Assembly (NCBI RefSeq): GCF_037038585.1
Contig: NC_092523.1
Coordinates: 6,019,001-6,083,000 of the forward strand
From: Patagioenas fasciata
Lineage: Eukaryota; Chordata; Aves; Columbiformes; Columbidae
DNA length: 64,000 bases
Direction of reading: 5' to 3'
Under the pieces are notes generated by a model. The model saw only the letters and a list, made by a program, of their open reading frames with translations. It did no database searches and had not been told where the DNA came from. The position numbers and the translations under genes were made by a program. Positions 11,501-25,157 of the stretch are shown here, one piece after another (the first letter of the stretch is position 1; every line of letters starts with the position of its first letter).

Positions 11501-14500
11501 CACTGATCCGTTTCGCTTCACTATACCTCTAACTGGTCGTAGAATGGTCAAGCTGTGTTCACATCAGCGTTCTTCCTTGATGAATTTTCCATTCCTATAA
11601 CAATCTCTTCATGCAAAAATCCTCTTTTTTGCTGCTGCTGGGGATATGTTTTCCTTTCATAACTCAGGCTCTCACAGTCTATGCTATTGGTTCTTTTTGT
11701 TTATTTTTAAGCTGGCAATATGGCATAGCTAATAATGCCAGAACTGCACATAAATAAAATCTATGCAAAATTGAATGAGCTATTTGTTCTGGCTGTATGA
11801 AACAAAGGTCTGAAAACAAAGTTAAGATGGAAATTCCACCCTGCAGAACTCTCAACATGGTCTAACATGCAGGTCATGTAACAGGGGAAATACCACACTG
11901 CATGGAGGGTGACGAGAACGCAGATCTAGTGAGTGCTAGTGGAAGACACTGTTATATGACAACTGTTCCTCATTCTTGCATATAGAAGAAGATTTGAGTT
12001 AGAACAGTGTGTAAAACAGTGCTGTCTACCCAAGATAATTTTAAGACTTCAATGCCTCTGCCTAAACAGCCAGATTTTTTCTGTAATGATGTTGCCTGCC
12101 AACATTCCTCCATTTGTCTTTTCACATTTGATTTCTTACATGTAGTGCTTTTCCCTGTATTTGGCTGAATTTCACTTGCTGTTTCTCCTGTCTGTGAGTT
12201 TGATGAGTGACAATGGTCTGACAGCAAGTGGAGCTCAGCCAGCAAATGGGCAAGTGATTAACAAGCTCTGAGTAAGGACATGATGAATTGCACCATGTGA
12301 AGAATTTATAATACCACCCGTGAGATATGAGAGTCAGCAGAGGAGCTGAGAGCGACCACATTTAGGATCACCAGCTGTGTTGCCAGTAACCCAAGGGAAC
12401 ACAGACAATATACCTTCCACTTACTAATTTATTTTCCCTTTACAAAACCATACGAATATACTGGTGGCTCTTGGATTATAAAGGAAACATAGCTATCTAG
12501 CTGATACAAAGGAATGTCACTTTACATGCTATGATGGCAGTGATTTCTGTATAACTATTTATTTAATGCATGAATTGAACAAGGTAAATATATAACCCAT
12601 GTTTATTAGTCACTTTTCTAACTTCAGGTGTAATTCCATAACTGTCCTTTCCCCAGTTGCCTAGATTGTCATAGAACTCCTTAGATCCTCCAATAACAAA
12701 GCAATTAGGCAAACACAGTATTGTATAGTTATACACAGAAACACACAAAAGTTCTTCCCAGGTCTTGGAATAGTAGGAGAAATGCATGAAGCATAGCAAA
12801 CACTATGATACGTGTTAGGGAATGCAGCACCATTCATGGGGAGGGAAACAAAGAGACTCCCACTGCTCTCTTGAGTCCAGGTTTTGCTTAGCCAGTCTCA
12901 GACTCAGGTATAAATAATAGGGAGCTGAAACCTGTGTGCCAGGCTTTATACTTGCATAATTGCTAGATACAGACATGAGTCCCACAAAGAAAATGGGGTG
13001 AAATTCAGTTACCTTTTATGTTAGTGATGAAACTCTCCCCAGTTCCTCCAGATCACATTTTCTTCTCTGAACTTTACCACTTTGTCCTAGTGATATGATT
13101 GAAGACAAATAGAGCAGACCGTCAGTGCCTTATTTTATAACCAGATGAATTTTGGCTGCCATAGCAGCTACTTTTTTACCTGACCATCAAGCACAGGGCA
13201 GATACAGGAGTCAGCAGACTCTGGGGAGCTGACCTGTGCCTTCTCCTTGCCCCCGTAGGTGAGCAGACTTAGTGACCAGGCATGATTCAGCTCACCACCT
13301 TTCTGTCCCTTTCTTTACAGTTTATATTAAACAAAACATGAGCTAGACAGTAAAGCTAGAGTGGATTTGAAATTAGGCTGTACAAGTTCACCCACCACTA
13401 ATAAACCATCTAAAAGGGTGCCATTTCCTCTCCACACTTGACTATACATTTATTAAAAATAAAATAAAAAAAAAAAAACAAACACTAATCTCAGCCCAAT
13501 TAGAACAAATCGCCCTATTAGAAAGCATATCTCAGACTGAACACTCTGTCATGTAGCAGTTTGTACTCAGGAATCTTCCTTTTCTGCAGGTGCCAACACC
13601 GAGAACACATTTAAATGGATCATGGGGATATATTTTCATAAAAGATTTGACTGAAGCACTAGTGAGGGGATTTTGAGGAACTAGTGTTGAAACTACCACT
13701 GTGACCTCCTTGAGCTTTAACCAGAAAGAGATGTAAATGATCCAGAGAGTGTTCTCACCTGTACTGTAACGTTTAACAGTGTGAGGACAATATCACCTAC
13801 TTTCCTGTTACACTTTTCCCTTGACATCTAATTTTGACCCCCATCAAAGACAGGATACAGATCCAAAGATGCGACTTGTGCCTGACTCATTAGTACAGTC
13901 GTTTGCATGTTCTGAAAATACATTGTCTTCCCATTTTTTTATGGCAGCTGGGTGCCTGCCACTAGCAAGCAGTTGCTTATGAGAATTATTTCTCTGTGTG
14001 TTCCTAAAATAGAAAAAAGCAAAGTATACTTTGCCAGAGAGTTTCTCTGCTTTTAATTTCAGATATTTAGATTTCAGGGCAATGCTGCAGCTTAGTGAAC
14101 AAGAAAAGCCACATCTTCACTATAGTATAGCACACATTTTATCTCACTGGTAATTCATTTTCTACCATGAGATCTTTTTCATTCCACTTAGTGGTGTGAA
14201 CAAATAGGAAAAGGACATCAAGTTATTTACTGGATATGACTCAGAAAGCAGAGTCAAATATCACAACCAAGGAAGGGTAAATGATAAGTGGGCATGGAAC
14301 AATTTTCTTGGGACTTTGTGTGCTCTGTGCAGAATTATGGTTTGTCCTAGACCTGTTCCTCCTCTGGTCTCACATGACCATTTATTATATCTGATTTACC
14401 TTACTTCACTTCTTACCTTGTCTCTTCACTGTGCATTAAATCCAGGCCTGTGTGATGTATTTCAGCAGCTGATCCCTTTGTCATATTCCACCTAAACAGA

Positions 14501-17500
14501 GAGAGCAATGCTGAGCTCATAGAGGGCAAAAGGAGAGATGTTGCTGTGTTTTCAGTTGCTTAAGGTGACACACTATCAAAGAATTACAGTAAGATGGCAA
14601 GTGAGCCTTGTTTCCTAGTGGAGGACAGAAGCTAAATAATTTCCCAAGTTAATTAAACTCCTTTCTATTCCACCACCCCCCCCAAAAATATAAAATTCAG
14701 GAATAATATAGAGCATCCATACAGAATGGTTAAAGACATCCTGGCCCTCATCCTAGCACAGTCTCAATAATTTAATTTGTTAAGTTTTGGACACAATGAA
14801 ATTGTTTGATTCCTCAGGCACAAGAACAATAAATATGATTAATAATAATTAATGCTTGTAAAGCTTTTTGCAAAAAGATAGTTGCTATAGAAACATTAAG
14901 CTGTTTATATATACAACCATTACCGCAGCTTATTTAATTTAAAACAGTGAAAGTAAGAAAATCCATATGTGGCAGAGGTTAATAATGCAAGTAACTGTGG
15001 TTTTTTTTAATAAAGGAGACACCTGAAAGTATTTTCTTTACTTATTAAGTTGCAGGTAACAGGCTAACTTCATCACTTAATTATTCCAGTCTCATACAGC
15101 TATTATATCAACCTCGTTTGCAGCAGAATAGGGATGGAGCAACATAGAAGTAAATCACAACCATAATTCTTCCAGTTTCTTTGGGAGATGTCGTTTCCTT
15201 TCAGAGTTCTGTTTGCATCTGTGAACAAGGTGTGGCCTTTAGCAGAGCATACATGCTAGGAAATATTAAGTACTTTACTGCTCAATATTTCTATCTACTA
15301 GCTGATTAAAAGATAATTTTGCTTGAAAAATCTAAAGAAGTGGTTTATATATTTTTCTTCACATCCAGAAAATGGTTTGCACTTTTAAGTACAGCAATAA
15401 GCGAAAATAAAAATAAATATGGATGGGTGTGTCATTCCTTCCTCTGCCTCCATATTTGTAACAGAAGTGCCACATCAGCAAAAAATAAATTTAAAGGCCC
15501 TCTCTGATGGAGACGAACTTCTTAGGGACTGTTGCCTGTGAGAAATGGTGAATCTTCAGGTGACCATCTGGTGAGACATGATTGTAAATGCTACATTGAA
15601 ATTAGCAAAATGCATCAAATACAAGATTTCTTCTGTTTCCCCTGCCACTATTTCTAGTTTGTTCACAGTACAAGAAATTAAATCTTAGTTAAATTCTTAG
15701 GTTATCCAGAATTCTAATATTTGATTATGTTATCCCTGGCTTATTTTGCTATTAATACTTGTTTTCAATTCACAAAAAGGGAAGTTTTCATTTAAAGATA
15801 TCTAAACCCATCTCAAGGTCATCTCTAACAGTGTTACCACAATTAACAGAGCCTTTGGAAAGACTTCTTTTTGGGATGAACAAATCATAATTTGTCATCT
15901 CAAGTTTTCAGAGCCATCTGTTTGAAGAAGGCATTAAATCTACACTATTTTTATCCAGCAACTACAGTATCTATTTTTATTTTTGTTCTGTTTTACAGGA
16001 GCTCTTTTGTAAGCATTTTCAAAGTCTTCTCAAAAGGTTTAAGATTTGGATGACTTATAAACTTTCTGAATTAATACCTGTTATTATATTTACCTGCATT
16101 ATCTATTACAGGGTAATTCAATACATTCAAACCTTCAGGTTTACTTCCATCTTACAGATGACCTGTTTCCCATTTGATACATATTTATGACAGTATTTTC
16201 ATATAATGTTTGAAATGGAAATTTAGAATGCAATATTATATTTTCCATTCAGATTATTTTTCTTTTGCCAGCATGCTAGCAGATGCAATGAAGTACTAGT
16301 ATGTCACCCAGTATACACCAGTCTCTTTTGACACTATGGGTACACACTAAGAAACAGTGAATATACTTAAACTTTCCCTACAATAGGGGGCAGATCTTTA
16401 GTATTTCACGATATAAACATCAGGGACTATTTATTTCAAAGAAACAGATGTCTGGACCCAACAGGAGAGCTGGATTGGTTTATGTAGAGAGCAAGAAAAA
16501 AAAGGATTTTGATAGCCTTCTTTAAAAAAAATTTAAAAAGTAACAGGAAAATAAAGCAAATTAATCCCAAGTTAATTTGGACAGATACTGCAAGAATTAA
16601 GCCTGAAGTATATGAAATACATTGCTCATGAGTACTTCCTTCTACTCCATCCCTATTTTACTTTGACTGGGCAAACACTGTCTTAAGACTGATGATATGA
16701 CAGCAATGATACAGGTTATTGGCCCTGAAAAGTAGAAACCAGGTATGCAAACTCCTGAACTCCTCGTGCATACCAAGTTTCTTAAACTAAATTACAGATA
16801 AAAATATATGGAACAAAGCAACCAGTAAATTAACATATAGTGGGACAGCTGGATGACTCGGTAAAAACTCCAGTGCCAATCGAGTCAATAGCAGTTTCGA
16901 CATTGACTTCACAGAGATAAATAGCTCATCTTCAAGCACATGTATTTTAGAAAGTAATTTTCAGAAAAATGTATGAACTCAAAAGAGTTTAGTTGGACTA
17001 AATAATTCAGAATGGAATTTCAATATTTTTATTTCTGGACATTTACAAATGTACAAATGGTGATATAAATGATACAACGCTTGGTGGCCTGTACTTGTAC
17101 TGATTAAATAGTAGATCTGAACTCTTTACTATTTTGCTAGTCTTAAATCTTGCTTAAACAAAACAATTAGTTTTGGTTAGACTAAGCATGAAATAAAGCA
17201 CACAAGAGCTCAGCTCAGAGGTCCTTTCATTTTTTCAGGCCAGTGAAAAAGAAGTTTTCCTAGCAGAATGACCTTGTGGTAGTTTAGTCTCAAGTTCTGG
17301 AGATCAGCTTGAACCAATGTCTGCTGAGGAGTGTAAAGACATAGCCACTCACCTGGCATGGGAAGAGTCTACTGCAGACTGAAAAGTAATGGCAAATTTC
17401 TCCTGCTGTGGTCCAGTGCTCCACTGGACTCTCCTTTTTGACCTGAAATTATTTTTACTATTCCAGGATATTCTAGTCTATGTGTATACGGGGTACTGTT

Positions 17501-18499
17501 CATCAGTAACTACGGGTTTCTCAACCTGCATCCTATACACTACAGAAATGTTCTAGCTGGTGAGTGGAACTTCTTAATGAGTTCACACTTTAGAGTAAGC
17601 CATTCAAAAAGTGACTGATGGCTCCTATGAAGACAAAAGTTGATACTCAGTGTTCCGGATTTCATCCTTTTGAAGTTTAATGATGAAAGCTAAGCCTGTA
17701 TTTCAGGATTTTCTGAATTTGGGATATTTTTTTGTTTGCTTGTTTCTCAGTGGTAAATAAAAGGTTCCTGCTTGTCTGGACATTAATTTGCAGCTAGTAT
17801 GCCACTAATAATTGCCTCTTTGCAATTAGTAAGTAATAAGAAATAATCCAGACGATTTTGGCTGGATCAAGATTAAAAAAAGTTTCAGGGTTGAAAAAAA
17901 GACTGGTTTATTTATTGAAAAATGGATTAGAGTCCCTTGGTGTTATGTTCTATATTCAGCCAATAACCATGTTTCGGCTGCATAATATACATTCATGTGA
18001 GTAGCACAAATCCAATAAACTCTTCTTTTCCTTCTCATTATTAGGCAACACTTTATCACCTGATTTAATCAGGCTCTCCCAAAATAGAAGGAAGAAGCTC
18101 TTATTTTGTCTCCATTTCTTTATTTTCCAATAAAGGGCAAGTTGCTGTTCTTTTTTTGTTAAAGGTTGATTTTTTTGTGGGTTTCTGGTTTTATTTTGCA
18201 AGTGCAGTGCTGTATGTCAAACAGTCTTGATAGCCAACTCTTATTTATCATCTTAATTAAATGCTTAAAGTTTGCAGTTCCATGAAAAATCCCCAAAACC
18301 AATTGCTCATAGTTATTTTGGTCATTACTATTAAATGAGAGGAAAAACAAAAGAAAACAAAACAAACAAAAATCCACCACCATGCACACAAACTATTATT
18401 GGTAAACACACCGTATCAAGAAAACAAAGTACAAAGATCTTGAATATGACTTTGTGGTAGAATACTGTGCCAAGACAAATTTTACACTTTCTCTTTGTT
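8513..18499. other. Long unassigned non-coding stretch
   Basis: About 10 kb of AT-rich DNA in which I recognise no gene, RNA or classifiable mobile element. Simple features are an A17 run at 10916-10932, an A-rich patch at about 13450-13480 and a C-run followed by an A-run near 14672-14686. Open frames are all at or below about 105 codons and lack motifs. Very old decayed repeats could be hidden here. Confidence 0.55.
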
Positions 18500-19030
18500 T
18501 TATGCAGTTCTTTGACTCAACACAAAATCATTCCTCTTCTGTTTAAGGAGGTGAAGCAGTGGAGTCAATTCAGATGCCCATGCAGGGGTTTCTAATGTCA
18601 TCTCAGATGTCCATCCTGACACCCGGGTAGAGATGGTCCAAGCAGAGACCCAGACTGGCAGCCAGAGTCCAGGTTGGATTGACAAAGGGTTCTCAAGTAC
18701 CATTAGACATCTACATGTAGGATACTGAAGTATATTTACTTCAGGGTGACGCAAATACTTCGGTAGGTTCCTTTCTATTGATTTAAAACTCCACTGATTA
18801 CAACAGCTGCTTACACACCTGACTTGCATTTAAACTCAGGTGCCTCCAGTCAAGAGATGAGTCCTGCTCAACAATTCCAAAGAAGGAATGAGACCAGCTA
18901 ATGCTCCAAGGGCAACAAAAGGTAGGAACAGTCTTCTGTGTTTACCTACACTTATGTAAAATGGGGTTGAGATCAGCAGTAAATCTTCAAGGTCCCAGCA
19001 TAGATCTAGTACACCAATGAACAAGTGCAA
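18500..19030 (-). other. Low-stop reading frame of unknown nature
   Basis: On the minus strand one frame runs for about 177 codons and is interrupted only by two stops lying one codon apart (18836-18838 and 18830-18832). Nothing in the translation resembles a domain I know. The region is a little more GC-rich than its surroundings. It could be a decayed coding segment of an old mobile element, a pseudogene or chance. I assign no function. Confidence 0.2.
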
Positions 19031-20256
19031 CAGGTTAAGGCATTCATTAGCCAGCCTAGCATTTCATTACTAAAATGAGACAAAGAGATAAAAAGATGTA
19101 ATCTACTCAACTCCTAGCAATAAATATACACATCCTATGGTATCTCCCTTGAGATAATTTGCCATCCACAGAACAGAAACAAGTTAAAAGTCTATACTTT
19201 GGATGCAAAAAAAAAAATACACTCTAAAGTCTCACCTACACTATTATTCTGTTCATAAAGACAGTATTAATAAAAGCTATGACTATCCAGAGTGAAGATC
19301 CTGTCATCATCTCAGTTGCAAACCTGTGCTGGATAATGCATTATTAAAGAATAGAGGAAATAGTCAAACTTCCACTTTAGGTATTAAAAAGAGGTTTGGT
19401 GCTTTTTCAGTCTTTAAAGTTCGGATTCTCTTCTTCTGCAATGCAAATAACGAAAAAAAACTCCTAGAAGCACAAGATTAGATCAGAGCTCTGCTGTTCT
19501 ATATCCTGGGCAAACACAAATGAAGCTTTCTAAGTCTTAACATTGCACTGCTGAATGAAGGCAAAAACAGATGGGAAGAAATAAGAAAAGATCACTGAGC
19601 AGATCAGGAGTAAAGAGCCCAGGTGCTAAATCCATGTATGAGCTTAGACACAGCAATGCCAAACCTCACAGGCTGATGTGACAGTGCCCAGGACTAGACC
19701 TTAAGAAGCTTGAGAAAGTATTTTGGTGACAGCTGAGTTCCTCAGGGATAATGTTGAGGAAATGTTAATCTTTATTCCTGGACACTAAGAAGGATTGGAT
19801 CCTTTTCAGCACAGTTAGCTGGTATTTTACTTACACACACGGTTTCTTACCAAGTATATGAGAGGGTCTTACCCTAAGGGCTGATTTGGAGATTCCTTTT
19901 GACTTTATACCCAGATGCCTTTTTTTTAAATCGGAGTTCTGGGGGAAAAAGCATAGCTTTCTTTTCAATAGTGAAAAGTAGTATTTTCATCAAAAAGACA
20001 TCTCTTTCCAGTGCTGAATGTGAATAAAGGAAAAAGTTAACTGCAAAAGCCCCTGACTGGCAGATTCTAAACTGCCAGCTACATTCCAGCTTTTTTACAG
20101 AATTCCATCATCCTGCTAAACACTTTACAATTTCTTTTTCTTCCTCTTCTACAGGCCCATGTTAAATCCATTCTATATATCGTGTGCCTTATATTGAAAG
20201 CCACTTGAGATGACTGACGGTCTTTCTAAACTAGACAGCAGGTTTTACCTCAGAGG
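19031..20256. other. Unassigned non-coding stretch
   Basis: No gene or repeat recognised. There is a short A run near 19207-19216. Confidence 0.6.
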
Positions 20257-20514
20257 TCAGTTCCCTCTCAGCACAAATATGGGTATTGGTAATGGAGTCA
20301 ACAGAGCCATGGCAGCCTGTAGTCTGTCTCCCCAAACAGGTGCTTGCTTGCCAATGCCTAAAGGCTGTTGAAAGGGAAATTCTAATTGGAAATAATCAAC
20401 AGTAGTCATTTGAAACTGAGGTCCTGCCCCAGCATTTCTAATTTGAGTAACACCATCTCTAATTTGGAATAGCAAAGACCTGAGGTGTGTCTTAACGTGT
20501 CTTATAAAATTTTA
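20257..20514 (-). other. Unassigned 84-codon open stretch, minus strand
   Basis: The frame is open from just after a stop at 20512-20514 to a stop at 20257-20259, with a rather protein-like composition (for example a proline-rich LTPLPIP near its end). Upstream in the same frame, stops fall only at 20578, 20701 and 20881. That is fewer than I would expect in AT-rich DNA, but far from conclusive. No methionine codon opens the stretch. I do not recognise the protein. A decayed coding fragment or chance are both possible. Confidence 0.2.
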
Positions 20515-23500
20515 TCTGACCATAAGGCGTAATGAAGTTGCGTGTGGGATATTTGTGGCAAAGTCAGATGTTAGGTGTCAACAGAAAAGCTGCCTTTTCA
20601 ACATTAGCCATCCCAAATCAGAGGATAAAGGAAAGATTTGAGCACAGCAAACCATCAGAGAAGTGAGAATGTCATTTTTCCCCACATACACACCTGGGAT
20701 TTAGCATACTTGAGTCCATATTTGAGTGAGTAGGGGAAAAAATAATGAGAAGCTAAAGTGAGTTTTTCTCATGTTTTTCTCCTTTCCCTGAACAGAGCAC
20801 AGAAAGCCTTTTTCTCTCCCAAGAGGGAGGGCAGCAACAGCAAGGGGCAAGGCATGTAGGAGGTACGTTTTAGTAAGAGGTTACAGAATCAGCAGCAATT
20901 TCAATGGTCTGATGTGGAACAAGCCTCCCACAGAGCAGCTTTGGCCAGAGAATATAAAGAAGTTTTCAAAGAGAGAGTGCATGTCTAGCAAACAAGATCA
21001 AGCATGATAAAGCAAATGTAGAAAGCCAATATGAGCTAGAATACCTCTTGCAGGCTCAGAGCTTGGATGAGAAACAAAAGAAACTTCAATCAATAGAGCA
21101 TGAGTACTAGAGTAGAAGGCACCCTAAGGGTTATATTTTAGGAAAAAAGCAATTGCAGAGACTGAAAAGAAAATAAATTCTGATTTCTAAATGCTTATGG
21201 ATAGCTGATAGCTCAGAGTTGCTTCCATTACTGCCATTTCATGCAAATATTGCAGGTGAAACATTATCGTAATCACCCAGTTTGGAATACAATCATCTGT
21301 GTGGTGTTCCATGTGAGAAATATTAATTCTCTTTTCTTGCCTCTGCCAGTGGTGCCAGATGAGAAACTTCACACTATTTTTTTATATGTGATAATAAAAT
21401 CAATTGGATTCCACAATTGTTCAGAAATAAGGAACTTAAATATTTTAAGAGAAGTTGGTCTAAAATAAGGGTAGGAAAACAATTCTCTCCAACTGTAATT
21501 TCTTGCTTGACTGCACAACAATTTTCTACAAACTATCTTCTTCTGTAGATTCAGCTGGAATTCAGCCAGGATGGATCCTATTAGAAAAACACTTACATCC
21601 ATCTAAAAAAACCACCAAACAACAACAACAAAAACAAAAATCAAAACCTTGACATCAGCCCTATCAGCCCTATTCACACTTGTTTGCTTTCTCTACCCAG
21701 AAAGTTAACTTGGGCTTTGCTGCCTCCGAGCAGGTGGATGGGGAAGGCCCCAGACACAGCAACTGTTCAACGGCTGCTTTTGAAGAGCCCTTTTACAGAA
21801 GTGTGACTCTTGTCCATATGGATTAGGTAGGTTGAATGGATTCTAGGCAGCACCTTGTGTTCCCCTAAATGAGAAGAACACGGGAGAAAAACTGAACATC
21901 ATGGATTGAGAACTGACACAACAAAAGAGCAACAACAATTCTCCGTGCATGTAGCAGCTCAGATTCTCACTTCATCCAACAGACAGGAATCTTCCATGGG
22001 ATTTCTTCATCTTTCCTTATTACTGGTGCTAGTGAAAGTTATTTTCCCATGGGATATTTCAGTTTTTCCTTATTTTTCCGATTTTCAAACTCTTTTTTTT
22101 TTTTCCTAGCGAAGCCTTAAGGGATAAGGCTTTGCACACTGCAGTCTCCCTACTGTAAAGAAAAAAAAAAAGTATATTAAGTTAGTAGACCTTTTTTCTT
22201 TCTTCCGTTTTCCTCCTAGGAATCTTGACAGGACAGATCAATTGGGTCTGCTTAAAAACTTTTTATTTCTAACCATGTTCTTTTCAGTTAAACTTAACAG
22301 AGACAAGTCTCTGAACTGCAATCTACATCAATCAATACTGATTTTGGAGTTACACAAGTGGAAAAAGCCTCATTTTTCTTTAAATGAGACATATTCTCTG
22401 TCACAGTGTCTAAAAAATACATAGTTCAAATTGTTTCTTCTAAATTATTGAATATAAACCAAGCAGTAAAAGTGCACAGTATTGCGTATATATGAAATGT
22501 GAGAGTCTTTTTGGCTGTATTTGCCAATCAGTTCATGAAATTTTCCATAAATGTAACTTCTGCAAAAGAATATTGACAAGAAACTCTTAAATAGAATGGT
22601 TTTACAGACAAACTTCTTCCATCTGGATGTATTGTGAAAAGCATTGAGGAAAATGTGTTTCCATGTGTATTTGCTAGTAATTAGAACTCTGATTAAAGTT
22701 TACTGATTTCTGAATATGTCAAAGATGAGTATAGTCTTCAGGACGTATATATGAGCACATATAAACATGTTTTATACATATACAAAACAAAAGAAATCAT
22801 GTAATTATTTCTTTTTGTTGAGACTCACACAATCAGTTTGGTTTTACTTTCTTAATTTTTGTTCGTAATTTTTCCACCCTTTTTTGTTTGTTTCTATGTA
22901 TATTAGAAATACCTTTCCGTGATTTCTAGGTGGAATTATAAAAATCCAATTTCCTTTCTATTTGAATTAAGATGGCTTGGAAGATTAAAATAGGCTCCTT
23001 GGATTCAGCAAGCTGCCAGTTCTGTTCCTTCTTTACCCACAGAAATGTCCACATAAGCATCAAGCACGAAAAAACACAGATGGAAATTGATATAAGATTG
23101 TATGGAATACCAGTAATGGCAAAGCAGTCACAGGATGAAAGTCACAAGGAAAAGGTAGTGCTGGATGTAAAAGGAAAGTACAGAAAAATGGTTCTTTACT
23201 GATACAAACAAAGTAGAAACAGGAGAGAACAGATGACACATCACTATGAAGTCCAATGTTTCAATGTCATTACAGAACAAAGGCCAAAAAACAAGTATTT
23301 CCTCATTTTCTGATGCAAAATACTCTGAATATTTGGTGCTATCAGAAGGGAACATGGGAAAAAAAGGCAAACCAAAACAGTTGACATCTGTTTCTAAATT
23401 CAACTTCTCAGTAAGTGTAAATTGTTCATATGTCTTCTAGAGGGTTATACATGTATCCAGATGACAAAAAATGAGGTAAAACCTTTTTCTTAAATTTTTT

Positions 23501-25083
23501 TTCTGAATACCCTTACAGTGTTTGCAGATACAGTTCAAGTAATTCCACATTCAAAGAAGACGTTGAGCTTGGACTTTAAGTAAGCAATTAATAATTTACA
23601 GGGCAATCTCCAGTTGGAATACTGTTTCTACACATCAACAAGTTCTTCCAAAAAAAAAAAAGGCATTGAATATGTATGTAAAACATGAGTGATTATTTAA
23701 ACCAAGGTATTTCCATATGCATTCATGACTTCAAGGCATCCAAACTGCATGCGTATTTTCTGATTAGGAAAAATGTTTTTTTTTCTTGTTAGTGATAATA
23801 AGATTAACAAGTTAATAATCACTAGATCTAGAACATGATCTTTGTTTGACAGTCTAGTCCAATGATTTACTTGGCAAGTGTTCCATGACGAGACCTTCCC
23901 TAGAAACTCCTAAATATTCTGCAGCACTTCCCTACTTGATGCATAAGCAGAGGCAGCTGCAGCAAAGAAGGTTATAACACTTGTGGGAGATGAATTCTCC
24001 AGTCAATTTTGGGAGGCAGTGATGTTAGAAGATGTAAATTTTGAAATCGGTCTGTTTAGATAAACAGAAAAACAAGAAGATATGTAATAAATAATAGTGA
24101 CAGTGGTTATTCTTGCAAAGCCTCAATCAAAATTATTTTATTATTTTTTTAACTAGTTGGTTTGGGGTTTTTTCTGTTGTTTTAAAGATGGTGTGAGCTA
24201 AAAATAATTGGAAAATTCCATAGAAGGGAGAAGATTTTGAAGGATACTCTAGCAAAGAGGCCACTGGAATGAAGAGAAAATGAATGCTTTTACAAATAAA
24301 CAGGTATATGAAACAACAGCCAAATGGACACTGCTTACTGTTTTTACCACTCAGGCCTAGTCACTGGCTGAGTATCCATCTGCAGCCTTTAAGGAATATG
24401 ACTTCCAGAAAGAACAAGCTCATAATGTTATGAAAATAGGGTACCTTTCCTGTGCCTTAATTTTGACAATCAAAACCAACAATGCTGAGAATCTTAAAAA
24501 GCAAAGGATAGCTTGGACTTCAATATTTAAGTCCCATTTTAAGGACTCATACTCCTTTAGACACTCTTTGTCTTTCTGGACTTTGGGTCCCCAAGACCTT
24601 CATTATCATGGAGAAAATGCCACATGCTTATCCCGCAATTGCTTTGTACGGATAATCACATTGAAATGCGTGGGTTACTTGATAACTGTGGTGGTGGTTT
24701 ACAGGTTAGTGAGGGATAGTGTGAGCTCTTCCCTGGCAGGGAGGACATAATGATCTGAGAAGGCAGTTTGCTCGCTGTAGGAAATTCGCTTTGGAAAGAC
24801 AAGTTTTGCTCTATTTCTTCACTTCCAGTGACAGTGACTTCTCTATTCTCCTGGCCCAGGGATCCATCTCTCCCTCCTCTCCTGGCAGTTGTGGCTGGTA
24901 GATAGTGATGGAGAGGGAAGTCTGTTACGGGAAACTTTACAGTCTCTGACTTTCCAGAACTGTAATGTCTGTCTGTTTATCACTGTTTGACCTTCTACTA
25001 ATGCCATTCTATTCACATTATTTTAAAGGTCAAAATAGAGTTCTCTAAAAGTCAATAGCTAGATGCTTTGGACTCCCTTTCAT
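20515..25083. other. Unassigned non-coding stretch with small simple repeats
   Basis: It contains a CAA/CAAAA run at 21617-21640, a T run near 22092-22105, and A runs near 22158-22171 and 23650-23661. No gene, RNA or mobile element recognised. Confidence 0.55.
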
Positions 25084-25157
25084 GGTTTTAGGTTTTTTTG
25101 TGTTTTGGGATTGTTTTGTGGTTTTTATTGTTGTTTGTTTGGTGGTGGTTTTTTTTA
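25084..25157 (+). repeat. GT-rich low-complexity tract
   Basis: A plus-strand run of T stretches broken by G, GG and GGG, about 75 bases long. It is compositionally like the tracts at 4697, 47241 and 58549. Confidence 0.6.
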
